Origin: a virus
DNA length: 25,053 bases
Virus record (IMG/VR): IMGVR_UViG_3300017922_000011
Location: 1 to 25,053 of that record
Strand: one strand, 5' to 3'
Below the pieces are notes generated by a model. That model made no database searches and had not been told where the DNA came from. It worked only from the letters and a program-made list of their open reading frames with translations. The translations under genes were made by a program, and so were the position numbers. Shown piece by piece: positions 15,201 through 23,304 of the stretch. Numbering within the stretch: the first letter of the stretch is position 1; the number at the start of each line of letters is the position of its first letter.

Positions 15201-15519
15201 TAAGGAAAAGGTCTTCAGCATAGTGGAGCGCATTACCCGGGTTATCCGAACGGTAACGGGTGGCGGCGGTTCTGACAGCAACTTTCAGGGTACCAGCTTT
15301 TTCCCCGGTGGGCTGACCATGGTAGGTGAGTTAGGTCCGGAGCTGGTGGAACTGCCCAGGGGATCTCGTATCTATAATGACCAGGGAACAAAAGAAATAA
15401 TAGCCGGCCATAAAGGAATCACGCAAAACATCACCATCAACAGCCCCACTCCCCTTACCCCGGCAGAAACAGCCAGGAGAATAAAGAACGCATCCCGGCA
15501 GCTGGCCCTGGATTTGTAG
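12295..15519 (+). CDS. Tail tape measure protein, TP901 type
   Basis: A 1074-residue protein that sets tail length and reaches from neck to tip. Residues 1 to about 145 are coiled coil. A TP901-type core follows (EMGATTRFSAAQSAEALKYM and later segments, about 165-490). A long hydrophobic stretch at 494-580 may enter the host membrane during DNA injection. A charged coiled coil with Trp-containing repeats then runs to about 960. I use the ATG at 12295 because GAGGAGGTGAG precedes it; the longer frame from 12259 begins inside the terminator. By the rule of about 0.15 nm per residue, the tail would be roughly 160 nm. Confidence 0.95.
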   Translation: MASEIGQLNVRVGLDSSGFQNGISSLNREMKKVQSEFKLAQSQLAGYGEELDGLKLKSDNLTKQTELQRQKVQALEAAHKKSVETKGRDARATQDMEIKLNKARTQLNYMEKDLKDVNRQIEVQSSNWYQLGKTLEASGQKMQAAGQKMESVGRELTTKVSLPLAGLGAAAVKVGSDFEAGMSEVQAISGAAGADLEKLKEKAKEMGATTRFSAAQSAEALKYMAMAGWDTTQMLEGLDGVMMLAAASGENLGTVSDIVTDALTAFGMQAGEAADFADLLASTSSKANTNVSMLGESFKYVAPLFGSLGYSAEDAALALGLMANAGIKASQAGTSLRSAVTNLANPTAAMAQAMNDLGLSITDANGEMLPFKDVMDELREKFAGLSQEQQAQYAATIFGKEAMSGMLAVINAGEEDYAKLTRATREYSGAAEEMAETMEDNLQGELTKLKSALEGVGIQIFEVLLPHLNSLVEKIQEVVDWFASLSPQTQEAIVKIGLLAAAIGPLLLIGGQLIGSIGSIIGVFSKLSLSAATASTAAGGMAAGFSAAGMAAKVGALLLNPWVLGIGAATVAGVALYKHLQKESIPAVELFGDKVSESTKKAVGGFLELNDEATLALNQLSWSGQEVTKKMADNIAVNFSEMADKVQAGLDKHHEESLAKIQGFVDNSTALSKEEQDEILNNLHQGYEKRKQRVADGEARIKEILQTASEEKRALTKAEQEEINSIQREMVDAGIEVLSENEVEAKAIMERMKAHAGKITALQAAEVVKNSLKQKEESIKVAEEQCNEVIKEIIRQRDEAGTITEEQAEKLIREATRQRDESIKRAKEMHQKVVEEAKAQAQEHVNQVNWETGEIKTKWQAMKDDIATKSREIKEDVINKWEEIKKATAEKWENARVSVANSWSSMKEDTAAKASEIRENVITTWNEINEATAEKWETVKDSVTDSIDIIKDKIGEGIEKIKEWNATSVKEKVFSIVERITRVIRTVTGGGGSDSNFQGTSFFPGGLTMVGELGPELVELPRGSRIYNDQGTKEIIAGHKGITQNITINSPTPLTPAETARRIKNASRQLALDL
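14878..15141 (+). repeat. Two 44-residue tandem repeats in the tape measure
   Basis: Units at 14878-15009 and 15010-15141 (residues 862-949) are each exactly 44 codons. Both start with MK(D/E)D and share the pattern I(K/R)E(D/N)VI..W.EI..ATAEKWE. A degenerate earlier copy may begin near 14838. Repeat gain or loss would change tail length. Confidence 0.7.
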
Positions 15520-15529
15520 GAGGTGTGGC

Positions 15530-16381
15530 ATGGACAGCATATTAATAACCAATCAAAATGGAGAAAACATTACCTTGAGTAACCAGGCACCCTATTTTCT
15601 TGAAACTATAGATGGTGCCGGGGAAGTGCCGGTTGCAATAGAAAGCCAAAAAGCACCTTTCCAGGACGGCTCTACTTATATAGATAACACTTTAGAGAAC
15701 CGGGCTCTTAGTATTGAAGGGATGATTGTTACCAAAAGTAACCCCGGTGCTCTACTGGCAGCCCGAAGGCAAATGCAACGGGTGTTAAACCCCAAACTTG
15801 GGGAAGTGACCATCACCTATTATCAGGGAGACCAGGTCAGGGAAATTAAAGGACTGGCCGAAAGCACCCCGGTATTTCCTGCCGGGCAGGGCAACAAGGG
15901 TTTATATTATCAGAAATTCTTACTCTACCTGCTTTGCCACCAACCTTTCTGGCTGGACACCTATTTTGAGAGCCGGGAGATGTCTTATCTCATGGGTGGA
16001 ATCACGTTTAAGCTTATGCTTCCTACTGTGTTTTCCCGGCGGGGCTTTCAGCGAAAAGCGGTTAATGAAGGTGATGTAGCTACTCCGGTGGAGATCGAAT
16101 TTAAGGGACCAGCAGTAAATCCCACAGTAACCAATCTCACAACCGGGGAATTCTTAAAAGTCAACCGGGAGCTGGAAGAGAGTGATGTACTCACCATCTC
16201 TACTGACTTTGGACAGAAATATGTGCGTATCAACGGCGAAAACGCCTTTCATTATATTGATTTAGAGAGCAGTTTCTGGCAGCTGGTGCCGGGAGATAAT
16301 ATGCTGAGCTACCAAAGTAATAACGACAGTATCAAAACTCGAGTGGTGGTGCAATGGAAAAACAGGTATGTGGGGCTCTAA
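15530..16381 (+). CDS. Distal tail protein (Dit), siphovirus tail family
   Basis: A 283-residue protein with GGAGGTG before its ATG, ten bases after the tape measure stop. The N-terminal half shows the Dit pattern with ALSIEGMIVTKSNPGALLAARRQMQRVL and the VTITYYQGDQVREIKGLAE strand region. The C-terminal half is beta-rich (a galectin-like part in many relatives). Dit forms the hexameric hub linking the tail tube to the baseplate or tip. Confidence 0.9.
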   Translation: MDSILITNQNGENITLSNQAPYFLETIDGAGEVPVAIESQKAPFQDGSTYIDNTLENRALSIEGMIVTKSNPGALLAARRQMQRVLNPKLGEVTITYYQGDQVREIKGLAESTPVFPAGQGNKGLYYQKFLLYLLCHQPFWLDTYFESREMSYLMGGITFKLMLPTVFSRRGFQRKAVNEGDVATPVEIEFKGPAVNPTVTNLTTGEFLKVNRELEESDVLTISTDFGQKYVRINGENAFHYIDLESSFWQLVPGDNMLSYQSNNDSIKTRVVVQWKNRYVGL

Positions 16382-16398
16382 GAAGGGAGGAAACGTTT

Positions 16399-17184
16399 TT
16401 GGTCGAACGCTATAGATTTTTTGACTCCATCGATGGAACCGATGAGAGGAGTTACACAGCTGATGAGTTTGCCGAGTATTTTAGGCAGTTCATTAGAAAC
16501 GGGGTTTTTAACGGAAACGGCAATAACTTGCAGGTAGCTACTTTAGGCCAGGATATGAAAACCTATATTTGGCCGGGTTATGCCTGGGTAGAGGGATATC
16601 TCTATAAAGTTGAAAGTGAACCCTTGGAATTACACCACAGCAGCGCCCACGCCAGCTATAACCGCATCGACCGGGTGGTATTAAGACTGGATAAAACCTT
16701 GGAAAACCGCTATGTGAAAGCCTTTGTTCTAACAGGCACACCGGCAGAAACGCCACAGGTCCCAGAGCTTACCCGGGACGAGAATATTTACGAGTTGGCT
16801 TTAGCTCAGGTAGAAATTTTAACCGGTAAGTCCTTTATTGAGTCTTTTCAGGTTACCGATGAGCGCCTGAATAATGAAGTTTGTGGGGTTGTTACCCATC
16901 TTTTTGAACAGGTAGACACCACAGCCATTTTTAACGAGTGGCTTAACTATTTAAACCATAAAACAGCACAGGCCGATACTTCTTTTCTGGAGATGCTCTC
17001 AGTGTGGGACCAGTGGGTGGAAAATAAACTGTCCGAGCCAGGCGGCGCATTTTTTCAAGAATGGAAGACGTGGTTTGATGAAATCCAGGATACCACCAAC
17101 CTGGTGACCAAAAGCCAGTTTAAAGAACACCAGGATAATCATTCGGCCCATAATAACATGGTCAACGCTATTATTTTCGGATAG
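16399..17184 (+). CDS. Baseplate/tail-tip structural protein
   Basis: A 261-residue protein. I place the start at TTG 16399 because GGGAGG (16385-16390) precedes it and it begins right after the Dit stop; the longer frame from 16354 would overlap Dit by 28 bases. The opening VERYRFFDSIDGTDERSY and the WPGYAWVEGYLYKVE segment are typical of structural proteins in clostridial phage baseplates. The C-terminal half is helical with many Trp. It probably links Dit to the receptor-binding proteins. Function inferred from family and place. Confidence 0.75.
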   Translation: MVERYRFFDSIDGTDERSYTADEFAEYFRQFIRNGVFNGNGNNLQVATLGQDMKTYIWPGYAWVEGYLYKVESEPLELHHSSAHASYNRIDRVVLRLDKTLENRYVKAFVLTGTPAETPQVPELTRDENIYELALAQVEILTGKSFIESFQVTDERLNNEVCGVVTHLFEQVDTTAIFNEWLNYLNHKTAQADTSFLEMLSVWDQWVENKLSEPGGAFFQEWKTWFDEIQDTTNLVTKSQFKEHQDNHSAHNNMVNAIIFG

Positions 17185-17196
17185 GGGGATGACAAA

Positions 17197-18189
17197 GTGG
17201 GACTTAAAACACACACACTAACCAACCCCGCTACTTATGAATGGCTGGATTGGGTAAACGCAGCCGGTGCTCAGGCCCTGGTAGATGTTAATATCTTAAA
17301 CCGGGGTTTTGTCAGCGCCCGAATTATTTTAGCTCTGGCAGACAAAAACCGAAACATGCTTGAAGTACCGTCAAATGTACAGGCAGTGAAGATGGGTGAC
17401 CACGGCCACGGCAGACGGGCGGTAGCCCTGATAGGGTCCGGCACAGACGGGACGGTGGAGATACGAGTAAAAAAGCCCGGGGTGGAAGGGAATGAATATA
17501 CCGTTGAGGTCATCACCACTGTTATTACCAACCAGCCCTTAACGGCCAGTTTAATAGGAGAAGAAAACAAGGATTTACGGATTATTCTGGCTACAGATAG
17601 TGATGGCAATTTAGATAACGATGCCAATAAAGCCAGCCTGGTAGCAGCTGCAATTGAGGTTATTGAAAAAGACGGAGAACAAGTTTTTGTAGCTGAAGCC
17701 AGCGGTACCGGAGAAGCACCCCTGACCGAGGAAGAAGAACAAAAATCGTTCCAGGACGGGGTGGCAGGAAAAGACTATGCTTACCGGGTCAGCGCTTTAG
17801 ATGCCTCCGGTGAGACCCTGGCCTCGCAGGCCGTTATCCTGGAGGATTGCCACCCTAATATGAACGAAGACTACTATGTAGCCTTGTCCTGGGGCGGTGT
17901 TACGGGCGCAACGGGCTACAAGGTTTACGGCCGGTTGGAAAACGCAGAAGTGGCTCTGGCCGAGGTAAGTGAACCGTTTTATGAAGACAAAATGCTTGAT
18001 TATTTAGGGGAGAACCCGCCTTGGGCCAACACCACAAGTCTAAAATGCAGGCTCTGGGAGGGGGAATTAAACGCACGTTTCCTTTTGGAGATTATCGGTA
18101 GAAAGTTTTTGCTGGACGAGGATACCAAGTTCATTGCTCAGGTAAGTGAGCCCGGTGTAGATTTCACCGCCTTTGGGGCAGAGGCGTAA
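17197..18189 (+). CDS. Tail fibre/appendage protein with repeated beta domains
   Basis: A 330-residue protein starting at GTG after GGGGGATG. Residues about 85-150 (GTDGTVEIRVKKPGVEGNEY onward to LVAAAIEVI) match a beta-sandwich module found in phage fibres. Residues about 195-270 (YRVSALDASGET, LSWGGVTGATGYKVYGRLE) look like a fibronectin type III-like domain. This modular build suggests an adhesin at the tail tip. The gene order supports this; the ligand is unknown. Confidence 0.7.
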   Translation: MGLKTHTLTNPATYEWLDWVNAAGAQALVDVNILNRGFVSARIILALADKNRNMLEVPSNVQAVKMGDHGHGRRAVALIGSGTDGTVEIRVKKPGVEGNEYTVEVITTVITNQPLTASLIGEENKDLRIILATDSDGNLDNDANKASLVAAAIEVIEKDGEQVFVAEASGTGEAPLTEEEEQKSFQDGVAGKDYAYRVSALDASGETLASQAVILEDCHPNMNEDYYVALSWGGVTGATGYKVYGRLENAEVALAEVSEPFYEDKMLDYLGENPPWANTTSLKCRLWEGELNARFLLEIIGRKFLLDEDTKFIAQVSEPGVDFTAFGAEA

Positions 18190-18201
18190 AGGAGGAAAGT
18201 G

Positions 18202-19827
18202 ATGATGGATACCATGAAAAACGGTGTAAGGATATCTCCTTTGCCTTTGGGCTTTGACGGCTATGTGGGGCTTACCAATCAGTTTTATATAAGTGCCGGG
18301 GTTTTAAGCGGACCCCATTACCCCAACGGTAAACCGGCCTTTATGCAAAGCTGGGCATACTCTCGCAAGCTACACATCACCGGAGGCCGGGTAGGCCTTA
18401 TAGTCAATTTTGCCTTAGGAGTGACTGGTGGTCTATTTGTTAACCGATCAATTGCCCACTACGGCACTTATGTTTTGGAGATGCCTGAAAATCCAGATGA
18501 AGCTTACTATATTTGGGCAGAGTTGAATACTGATGGGGCTACCATGAGTTTTGGCTTTAGCACAAAAAAGAAATTAACTTACTCAAGGTTTGAACCTGAA
18601 AATCCCGTGACCGGGGATTACTGGTTTGATATTCCAAACAATATGTTGAAATACAGAAAAAGCAGAGAAGTTGAAGGGCCGAGCGGCGAGATTGAAATCG
18701 AGCATTACTGGGAAGAAGTAAAAAGGGTCATTTTAGGCTGGATTGCCCAAGGAACAGATGGATATATATACTCCATGACCAGTTTCCCACTTCATTATTG
18801 GTTTTCTAAAGAATATCCCGAATACGTTAAATACGATGGGGTCAGCTTCCAGACTGATGGTAGTTTTATTGCTGAAAATTACGAGGCCTGGAAAGACAAT
18901 GTAGATATCTGCACCAATGCTGCAAATAGTTCTGTAGCCAGGGATACTATCTATTACGAAGCAAAACTGTGGTCAGACCCGATTGGTAAGAGCAATGAGA
19001 TGCTAACGGGTAAAATGTTGGTGGGCTGGACAGAGCAAGATTTAGATGTTGGCCTTGATGCTATAAATTATACCGGTATGGACCATATTACAGATGTTGA
19101 AGAGGTTATGGAAAAGCTATCCATTTCTCCAACAGCCACAGATAGATTACTTGAAAATCAAATTGCTATGGATTGCATAGCCAGTAAAAAGATTCCTATG
19201 CAGGAACTTGCCAAGAGTTCCATTGCTATTCCTAAAGTTGTAAATAATAACTACATGATTAATGCAATATCCGAGAGTTCGGTAGCTGTTGTGGAAATAC
19301 TTAACTCAAATTTTGCACGAGAGAGTTTTACGACAGCTAATGAATATTCAAGGGCTTATTTATTTTCCCCTATTTTCTCACAACAAATATTTGGAGGCAG
19401 TTATAACGAATTCAGAGATTCACTATTTGAAGAGATTGAGATTCAAACATATAGCAGTTATCCTCAATTTGAGTACCGTGAAGACTGTTTGTATATTTAT
19501 TCTAGAAATAGTACTTCATATAGCTGTGAAGGGCGTTTTGTAACTGAGCCGGTGGATATCACTGATTTTAATAGACTCAAAATTGAGTGGCAAAATACCG
19601 GCTCTGATACGGGTAGTAATAGAAGTCGCTTTGGGTTATGCCTTGATAAGGACGATGATTTCACACATATTTTAGAAATAAGTGCAGACTTTATTAAAAA
19701 AGTTGACGAGATTGATGTTAGCGATATAAGTGGACAGTTTTGTATAGCGGCAAATGCTTTTGCTAATGCATACAGTGAAACCAGGTATAGCAGGTTGTAC
19801 ATTTACAGGATTTGGCTTGAGAAGTAA
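18202..19827 (+). CDS. Probable receptor-binding tail fibre protein
   Basis: A 541-residue protein. AAAGGAGG (18188-18195) best fits the ATG at 18202; a GTG three bases earlier is in frame. The N-terminal 170 residues are rich in aromatic beta segments and should attach to the baseplate. Residues 319-378 hold six degenerate ten-residue repeats. The C-terminal part is Ser/Tyr-rich and clearly more AT-rich in DNA than the start, as seen in swapped receptor-binding tips. I recognise no enzyme motif. Host recognition is inferred from place, length and mosaic composition. Confidence 0.7.
   Translation: MMDTMKNGVRISPLPLGFDGYVGLTNQFYISAGVLSGPHYPNGKPAFMQSWAYSRKLHITGGRVGLIVNFALGVTGGLFVNRSIAHYGTYVLEMPENPDEAYYIWAELNTDGATMSFGFSTKKKLTYSRFEPENPVTGDYWFDIPNNMLKYRKSREVEGPSGEIEIEHYWEEVKRVILGWIAQGTDGYIYSMTSFPLHYWFSKEYPEYVKYDGVSFQTDGSFIAENYEAWKDNVDICTNAANSSVARDTIYYEAKLWSDPIGKSNEMLTGKMLVGWTEQDLDVGLDAINYTGMDHITDVEEVMEKLSISPTATDRLLENQIAMDCIASKKIPMQELAKSSIAIPKVVNNNYMINAISESSVAVVEILNSNFARESFTTANEYSRAYLFSPIFSQQIFGGSYNEFRDSLFEEIEIQTYSSYPQFEYREDCLYIYSRNSTSYSCEGRFVTEPVDITDFNRLKIEWQNTGSDTGSNRSRFGLCLDKDDDFTHILEISADFIKKVDEIDVSDISGQFCIAANAFANAYSETRYSRLYIYRIWLEK
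19156..19335 (+). repeat. Six ten-residue repeats in the tail fibre
   Basis: Six 30-base units encode NQIAMDCIAS, KKIPMQELAK, SSIAIPKVVN, NNYMINAISE, SSVAVVEILN and SNFARESFTT. The first five keep hydrophobic residues at positions 3, 5 and 8-9, with I/V/Y at 3 and M/I/V at 5. Regular repeats of this type occur in phage fibre shafts and in bacterial coiled surface proteins. Confidence 0.6.
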
Positions 19828-19840
19828 GGGAGGAGTGATA

Positions 19841-20059
19841 ATGATTACACTGATATTTAAAGAAAATGGTGAAGGGCAAGTTTATGCAATAGGATATTCT
19901 ACCCTTGATTATTCAAGCAGTGACAAGACGGAAATACTAAAGAAAGTTGAAGAAGAAACATTGTTTAAGTTAAGCGGCCCAAATTGGCGAGAGAATGTTA
20001 ACCGCATAAAACTAAAAGATGGTGATGTTGTTTTCGACAAAACGGCAGGAGATATTTAA
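19841..20059 (+). CDS. Small phage protein of unknown function
   Basis: A 72-residue protein. The ATG at 19841 is preceded by GGGAGGAGTG; a longer frame from 19754 would overlap the fibre gene by 74 bases. The sequence (MITLIFKENGEGQVYAIGY, then a Lys/Glu-rich helix) matches no family that I recognise. Its stop is followed without gap by the Gp37-like gene, so the two are coupled. Possibly a tail accessory or fibre chaperone. Confidence 0.65.
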   Translation: MITLIFKENGEGQVYAIGYSTLDYSSSDKTEILKKVEEETLFKLSGPNWRENVNRIKLKDGDVVFDKTAGDI

Positions 20060-21157
20060 ATGAAGCCAATTAGAATATTATCACCAATCCTTGATTTACA
20101 GGGAGAGATAGACAACTATCTTTCCCTTTCTTTTTGCCGCAGCTACCACTTCCCCGGCGAGTTCCAGCTGGTGACCAACAGGAAAGTGCAAAATGCAGAT
20201 AAGCTGGATATCAATAGCTTAATCATGCTGGGAGCCGACCCGCACAAGACCGGTATTATCCGGCACAAAGAAATAAAAACAAATGATAATGGAGAAGAAA
20301 TTATAACAGTTAAAGGCTATGCTTTGGGGGCCATTACCCGGCAGCGTATTACCATCCCACCTTCAGGACAAGCCCATGATATCCAAGAAGCCGATGCGGA
20401 AACAGTAATGAAACATTATGTACAGCGGAACTGTTTAGATATCCCCGGCATGGAGTTTCCTATGCTGACCCTAGCTGAAAACCAACACAGAGGTTCTACA
20501 CTTAAATGGCAGAGCCGATATAAAAACCTGGGTGATGAGCTGGAGAGCATAAGCTGGATTACTGGTATAGGTTGGCACATCTATTTAGACTTTGATTTAA
20601 AGAGGTGGATATTCGACACATACAAAGGTAATAATTTTTCAGCCAATCAATCCACACTACCACCGGTCATCTTTTCTCCCGAGTTTGAGAACGTAAGCTC
20701 CCAGCAGTTTACCGACAGTTTAATTGATTATCGCAACTATGCAATTGTGGCCGGACAGGGAGAAGGTACACAGCGAGAAGTAATCATGATAGGAAGTGAT
20801 GCCGTTGGGTTGGATAAACACGTTATCTTTGTGGATGCGAGGGATATTGAAAACACCTCTGACTTACCGGTCCGGGGAGAGAGCATATTGGCTGAACACC
20901 AGAGGACCCTATTTTTTCAGTCTGAGATATTAACCCAGGGGCCATTTCAATACGAAAAAGACTGGGATGTGGGCGATGTGGTGACAGTGCAAAACAAAGC
21001 CTGGAGCCTGACCATGGACAGCCGGATTACAGAAGTGGAAGAAATATATGAAGCCGGTGGCTTTAAACTCAATGTTATCTTTGGCCACAGCCTCCCTACC
21101 CTAGCCCGGAAATTAAAGATAGCCCTGCAGGAGTTCAAAACAGAGAGTACACGGTAA
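20060..21157 (+). CDS. Gp37-like siphovirus tail protein
   Basis: A 365-residue protein of the ReqiPepy6 Gp37-like family. The opening MKPIRILSPILDLQGEIDNY, the SFCRSYHFPGEFQL strand and the C-terminal KDWDVGDVVTVQNKAWSLTM segment are typical. Relatives act like a Tal protein at the tail tip, forming the central hub below Dit. It starts directly after the preceding stop. In most phages with this family it lies next to Dit, so its place after the fibre genes is unusual. Confidence 0.85.
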   Translation: MKPIRILSPILDLQGEIDNYLSLSFCRSYHFPGEFQLVTNRKVQNADKLDINSLIMLGADPHKTGIIRHKEIKTNDNGEEIITVKGYALGAITRQRITIPPSGQAHDIQEADAETVMKHYVQRNCLDIPGMEFPMLTLAENQHRGSTLKWQSRYKNLGDELESISWITGIGWHIYLDFDLKRWIFDTYKGNNFSANQSTLPPVIFSPEFENVSSQQFTDSLIDYRNYAIVAGQGEGTQREVIMIGSDAVGLDKHVIFVDARDIENTSDLPVRGESILAEHQRTLFFQSEILTQGPFQYEKDWDVGDVVTVQNKAWSLTMDSRITEVEEIYEAGGFKLNVIFGHSLPTLARKLKIALQEFKTESTR

Positions 21158-21158
21158 G

Positions 21159-21188
21159 GACATCTTTTACAGGTGTCTATTTTTTTTA
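21159..21188 (+). terminator. Intrinsic terminator between tail and lysis genes
   Basis: GACATCT (21159-21165) pairs with AGGTGTC (21171-21177) with one wobble and a five-base loop, followed by TAT and a long T-run. It separates the tail genes from holin and amidase and may delay or limit lysis gene expression. Confidence 0.7.
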
Positions 21189-21206
21189 TGAAAGAAGGGT
21201 GATTGA

Positions 21207-21608
21207 ATGAAAGATTTGATTAACAATTTGCAGTTTGCCTTTGCCGCTATTGGCGGTTATATTGGCTGGTTTTTGGGTGGCTATGACGGTTTAGTTTTAG
21301 CCCTGGTAGCCTTTGTGTCCATTGATTACATTACCGGCCTGATGATGGCAGTTGTTGAAAAGAAGCTTTCCAGCGAGATTGGCTTTCGGGGGATTTTTAA
21401 AAAAGTAATCATTTTTGCCCTGGTGGGCGTTGGTCACATTATCGATTGCTATCTCTTGGAAAAAGGCAGTGCAGTTAGAACTGCTGTTATCTTTTTCTAC
21501 TTGTCCAATGAAGGCTTAAGCATTATGGAAAACGCCGCCAGGGTTGGGCTGCCAGTACCGGAGAAGTTAAAGTCGATACTCCTTAACCTGAAAGAAGACA
21601 AAAGATAG
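21207..21608 (+). CDS. Holin, TcdE/Cph1 (phage_holin_4) family
   Basis: A 133-residue membrane protein with hydrophobic segments at about 9-27, 29-48, 66-84 and 89-105. The segments VAFVSIDYITGLMMAVVEKK and SSEIGFRGIFKKV are diagnostic of this holin family, which also includes the TcdE toxin-release protein. It forms membrane holes that let the amidase reach the wall. AGAAGGGTGATT precedes its ATG. The amidase follows 10 bases later. Confidence 0.93.
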   Translation: MKDLINNLQFAFAAIGGYIGWFLGGYDGLVLALVAFVSIDYITGLMMAVVEKKLSSEIGFRGIFKKVIIFALVGVGHIIDCYLLEKGSAVRTAVIFFYLSNEGLSIMENAARVGLPVPEKLKSILLNLKEDKR

Positions 21609-21618
21609 GAGGAATAGC

Positions 21619-22275
21619 ATGCTGCCGATAAATAAGAAGCTAATTAAATACAACCACTCCAGTAGGAACAGCAAGTCTATCAATTATATTGTCATCCACG
21701 ATACCGGAAATCCACGGGTGGGAGCTGATGCTGAGGCACACTACAGGTATTTTAACGGCGGGGACCGGCAAGCCTCAGCCCATTACTTTGTAGATGATAA
21801 ACAGATTCTTCAGCTGGTGGAAGACTCCCGGGCTTCCTGGCACTGCGGCGATGGTCGGGGGAAATATGGCATTACCAATCAAAATTCCATAGGGGTGGAA
21901 ATTTGCATTAATGCTGATGGTGATTATGAAAATGCAGTCGCCAACACGGTTGAACTGGTAAAATACCACATGAACAAATATTCCATTCCACCGGAAAGGG
22001 TGGTCAGGCACTATGACGCCAGCCGGAAAACCTGCCCCGGCACTATGCGGGATAACAATTGGGCCAGGTGGCATATCTTTAAAAAGTCCTTAACCGAACA
22101 ACCCAGAGACAAGCTGGCAGAAGCCTTGGATGTCTTAGTAACCAAGGGGATTATTAATACACCTGAATACTGGCAAGAAAATGCCAGGGAAGGAAAAACT
22201 GTAAACGGAGCCTATGCCGCTACCTTAATTGAAAGGGTTGCGGCTTTAATATTGCAGAAAAACCCACCACCTTGA
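21619..22275 (+). CDS. N-acetylmuramoyl-L-alanine amidase (endolysin)
   Basis: A 218-residue endolysin of the Amidase_2 type. Zinc ligands are His27 in IVIHDTG, His131 in VVRHYDAS and Cys139 in KTCPG. Glu94 in SIGVEIC lies close to the active site. It cuts the bond between muramic acid and L-alanine in peptidoglycan. Residues about 160-218 (ALDVLVTKGIINTPEYW, then GAYAATLIERVA) form a small helical C-terminal domain common in clostridial endolysins and probably involved in wall binding. No signal peptide, so release depends on the holin. Confidence 0.95.
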   Translation: MLPINKKLIKYNHSSRNSKSINYIVIHDTGNPRVGADAEAHYRYFNGGDRQASAHYFVDDKQILQLVEDSRASWHCGDGRGKYGITNQNSIGVEICINADGDYENAVANTVELVKYHMNKYSIPPERVVRHYDASRKTCPGTMRDNNWARWHIFKKSLTEQPRDKLAEALDVLVTKGIINTPEYWQENAREGKTVNGAYAATLIERVAALILQKNPPP

Positions 22276-22288
22276 AGATAAAACTCAC

Positions 22289-22326
22289 AGCCTTGGACGA
22301 AAAAACTGTCCAGGGCTTCTTTTTTT
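22289..22326 (+). terminator. Strong terminator after the lysis genes
   Basis: AGCCTTGGAC (22289-22298) pairs over ten positions with GTCCAGGGCT (22308-22317), one being a wobble, followed by TCTTTTTTT. This is the best terminator of the window and marks the end of the late operon. Confidence 0.88.
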
Positions 22327-22386
22327 AACTCTAAAATCCTTAACTTTTCTTAGTAAAGCAAAGGGTAATTATTAGTGAGATATAAC

Positions 22387-22415
22387 TTGATAACCGCCCA
22401 AAGTAATTTTAATAT
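22387..22415 (+). promoter_or_regulatory. Promoter of the recombinase gene
   Basis: TTGATA (22387-22392) and TAATAT (22410-22415) with a 17-base spacer. A good GAGGGAGGG ribosome binding site follows at about 22432-22440. It allows expression of the recombinase from the silent prophage, separate from the late operon. Confidence 0.75.
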
Positions 22416-22446
22416 GCTACTAACCAATCAAGAGGGAGGGAGAAAA

Positions 22447-23304
22447 ATGCTGTTAAATCAAGCAATTAAGAGTTTTGCCAAGCACATGGAGCTTATTGAC
22501 AGGTCTCAAGAAACCATTCGGGGCTATACCATGGAACTGAAGAATTTTAATAATTTTTTAACTGTAAAGCACAACTGCCCGGTTTATGTGGAAGATATTA
22601 AATTGCAGGACATTGAGGATTACCTGCTGCATGAAAAGGAAAGGGGAATTGCCTCTGCCAGTAGAAGCCGCTCTTTGTACATTTTAAGAAGCTTTTACAA
22701 CTATTGCTGCAAAAAAGACATTTGTACCAAGAACCTGGCTAATCTTTTGGAACCGGTAAAGGTCAAGCAAAAGGAAAGAACTTATATTACCGAGGAAGAA
22801 TTTGAGGACCTTGTCAAAGCTATAACTCACCCTGTTGTTCGCACCGTGGTACAGACTATGTTTTATACCGGCGGCAGAATGTCCGAGATTATTAATTTAA
22901 AAATGGAGGATGTGGACCTGGAAAACAAAGTGCTGCACATCATTGAAGGCAAGGGCAAAAAAGACAGGGATGTACCGATTAACAATAAGCTACATGGCAT
23001 TTTAACCCATTATCTAAAACACATTAGGGAAGCAGATTCAGACCGCTTCTTTGCCATAGCCAGAACCGGCAAGGTCTCCAGCAGCTATATTAATCGCTGC
23101 ATCCATGATGCTGCACATAAGCTGGGCTGGGAAAAAAATATCAGTGCCCATGTGTTGAGGCACTCCTTTGGTACTAATTTATTGGAAAAAGGAGCTTCAG
23201 TAGTCAGTATCCAGAAACTTCTGGGCCATGCCAGCCTGGCGGTGACCACCAGATACCTGCACCAGGACACAAATAAACTCAGCGAAACTGTTAATCTTTT
23301 GTAA
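22447..23304 (+). CDS. Tyrosine recombinase / phage integrase (XerC/D-like)
   Basis: A 285-residue site-specific recombinase. An N-terminal SAM-like core-binding domain (about 1-100) precedes the catalytic domain. Active-site residues are Arg144 (TGGRMSEI), a lysine near 169-171 (GKGKKDRDVPI), His235 and Arg238 (HVLRHSFG), His261 (LLGHAS) and the nucleophile Tyr270 (TTRYLH). The ATG at 22447 lies 7 bases after the ribosome binding site; the longer frame from 22375 would start upstream of the promoter. Size is closer to Xer proteins than to large phage integrases. It most likely integrates and excises this prophage, but no attachment site could be defined. Confidence 0.93.
   Translation: MLLNQAIKSFAKHMELIDRSQETIRGYTMELKNFNNFLTVKHNCPVYVEDIKLQDIEDYLLHEKERGIASASRSRSLYILRSFYNYCCKKDICTKNLANLLEPVKVKQKERTYITEEEFEDLVKAITHPVVRTVVQTMFYTGGRMSEIINLKMEDVDLENKVLHIIEGKGKKDRDVPINNKLHGILTHYLKHIREADSDRFFAIARTGKVSSSYINRCIHDAAHKLGWEKNISAHVLRHSFGTNLLEKGASVVSIQKLLGHASLAVTTRYLHQDTNKLSETVNLL

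Noticed and set aside
22375-22446. GTG start at 22375 for the recombinase
   Set aside because: It lies upstream of a well-formed promoter (22387-22415) and lacks a ribosome binding site; the ATG at 22447 has GAGGGAGGG.
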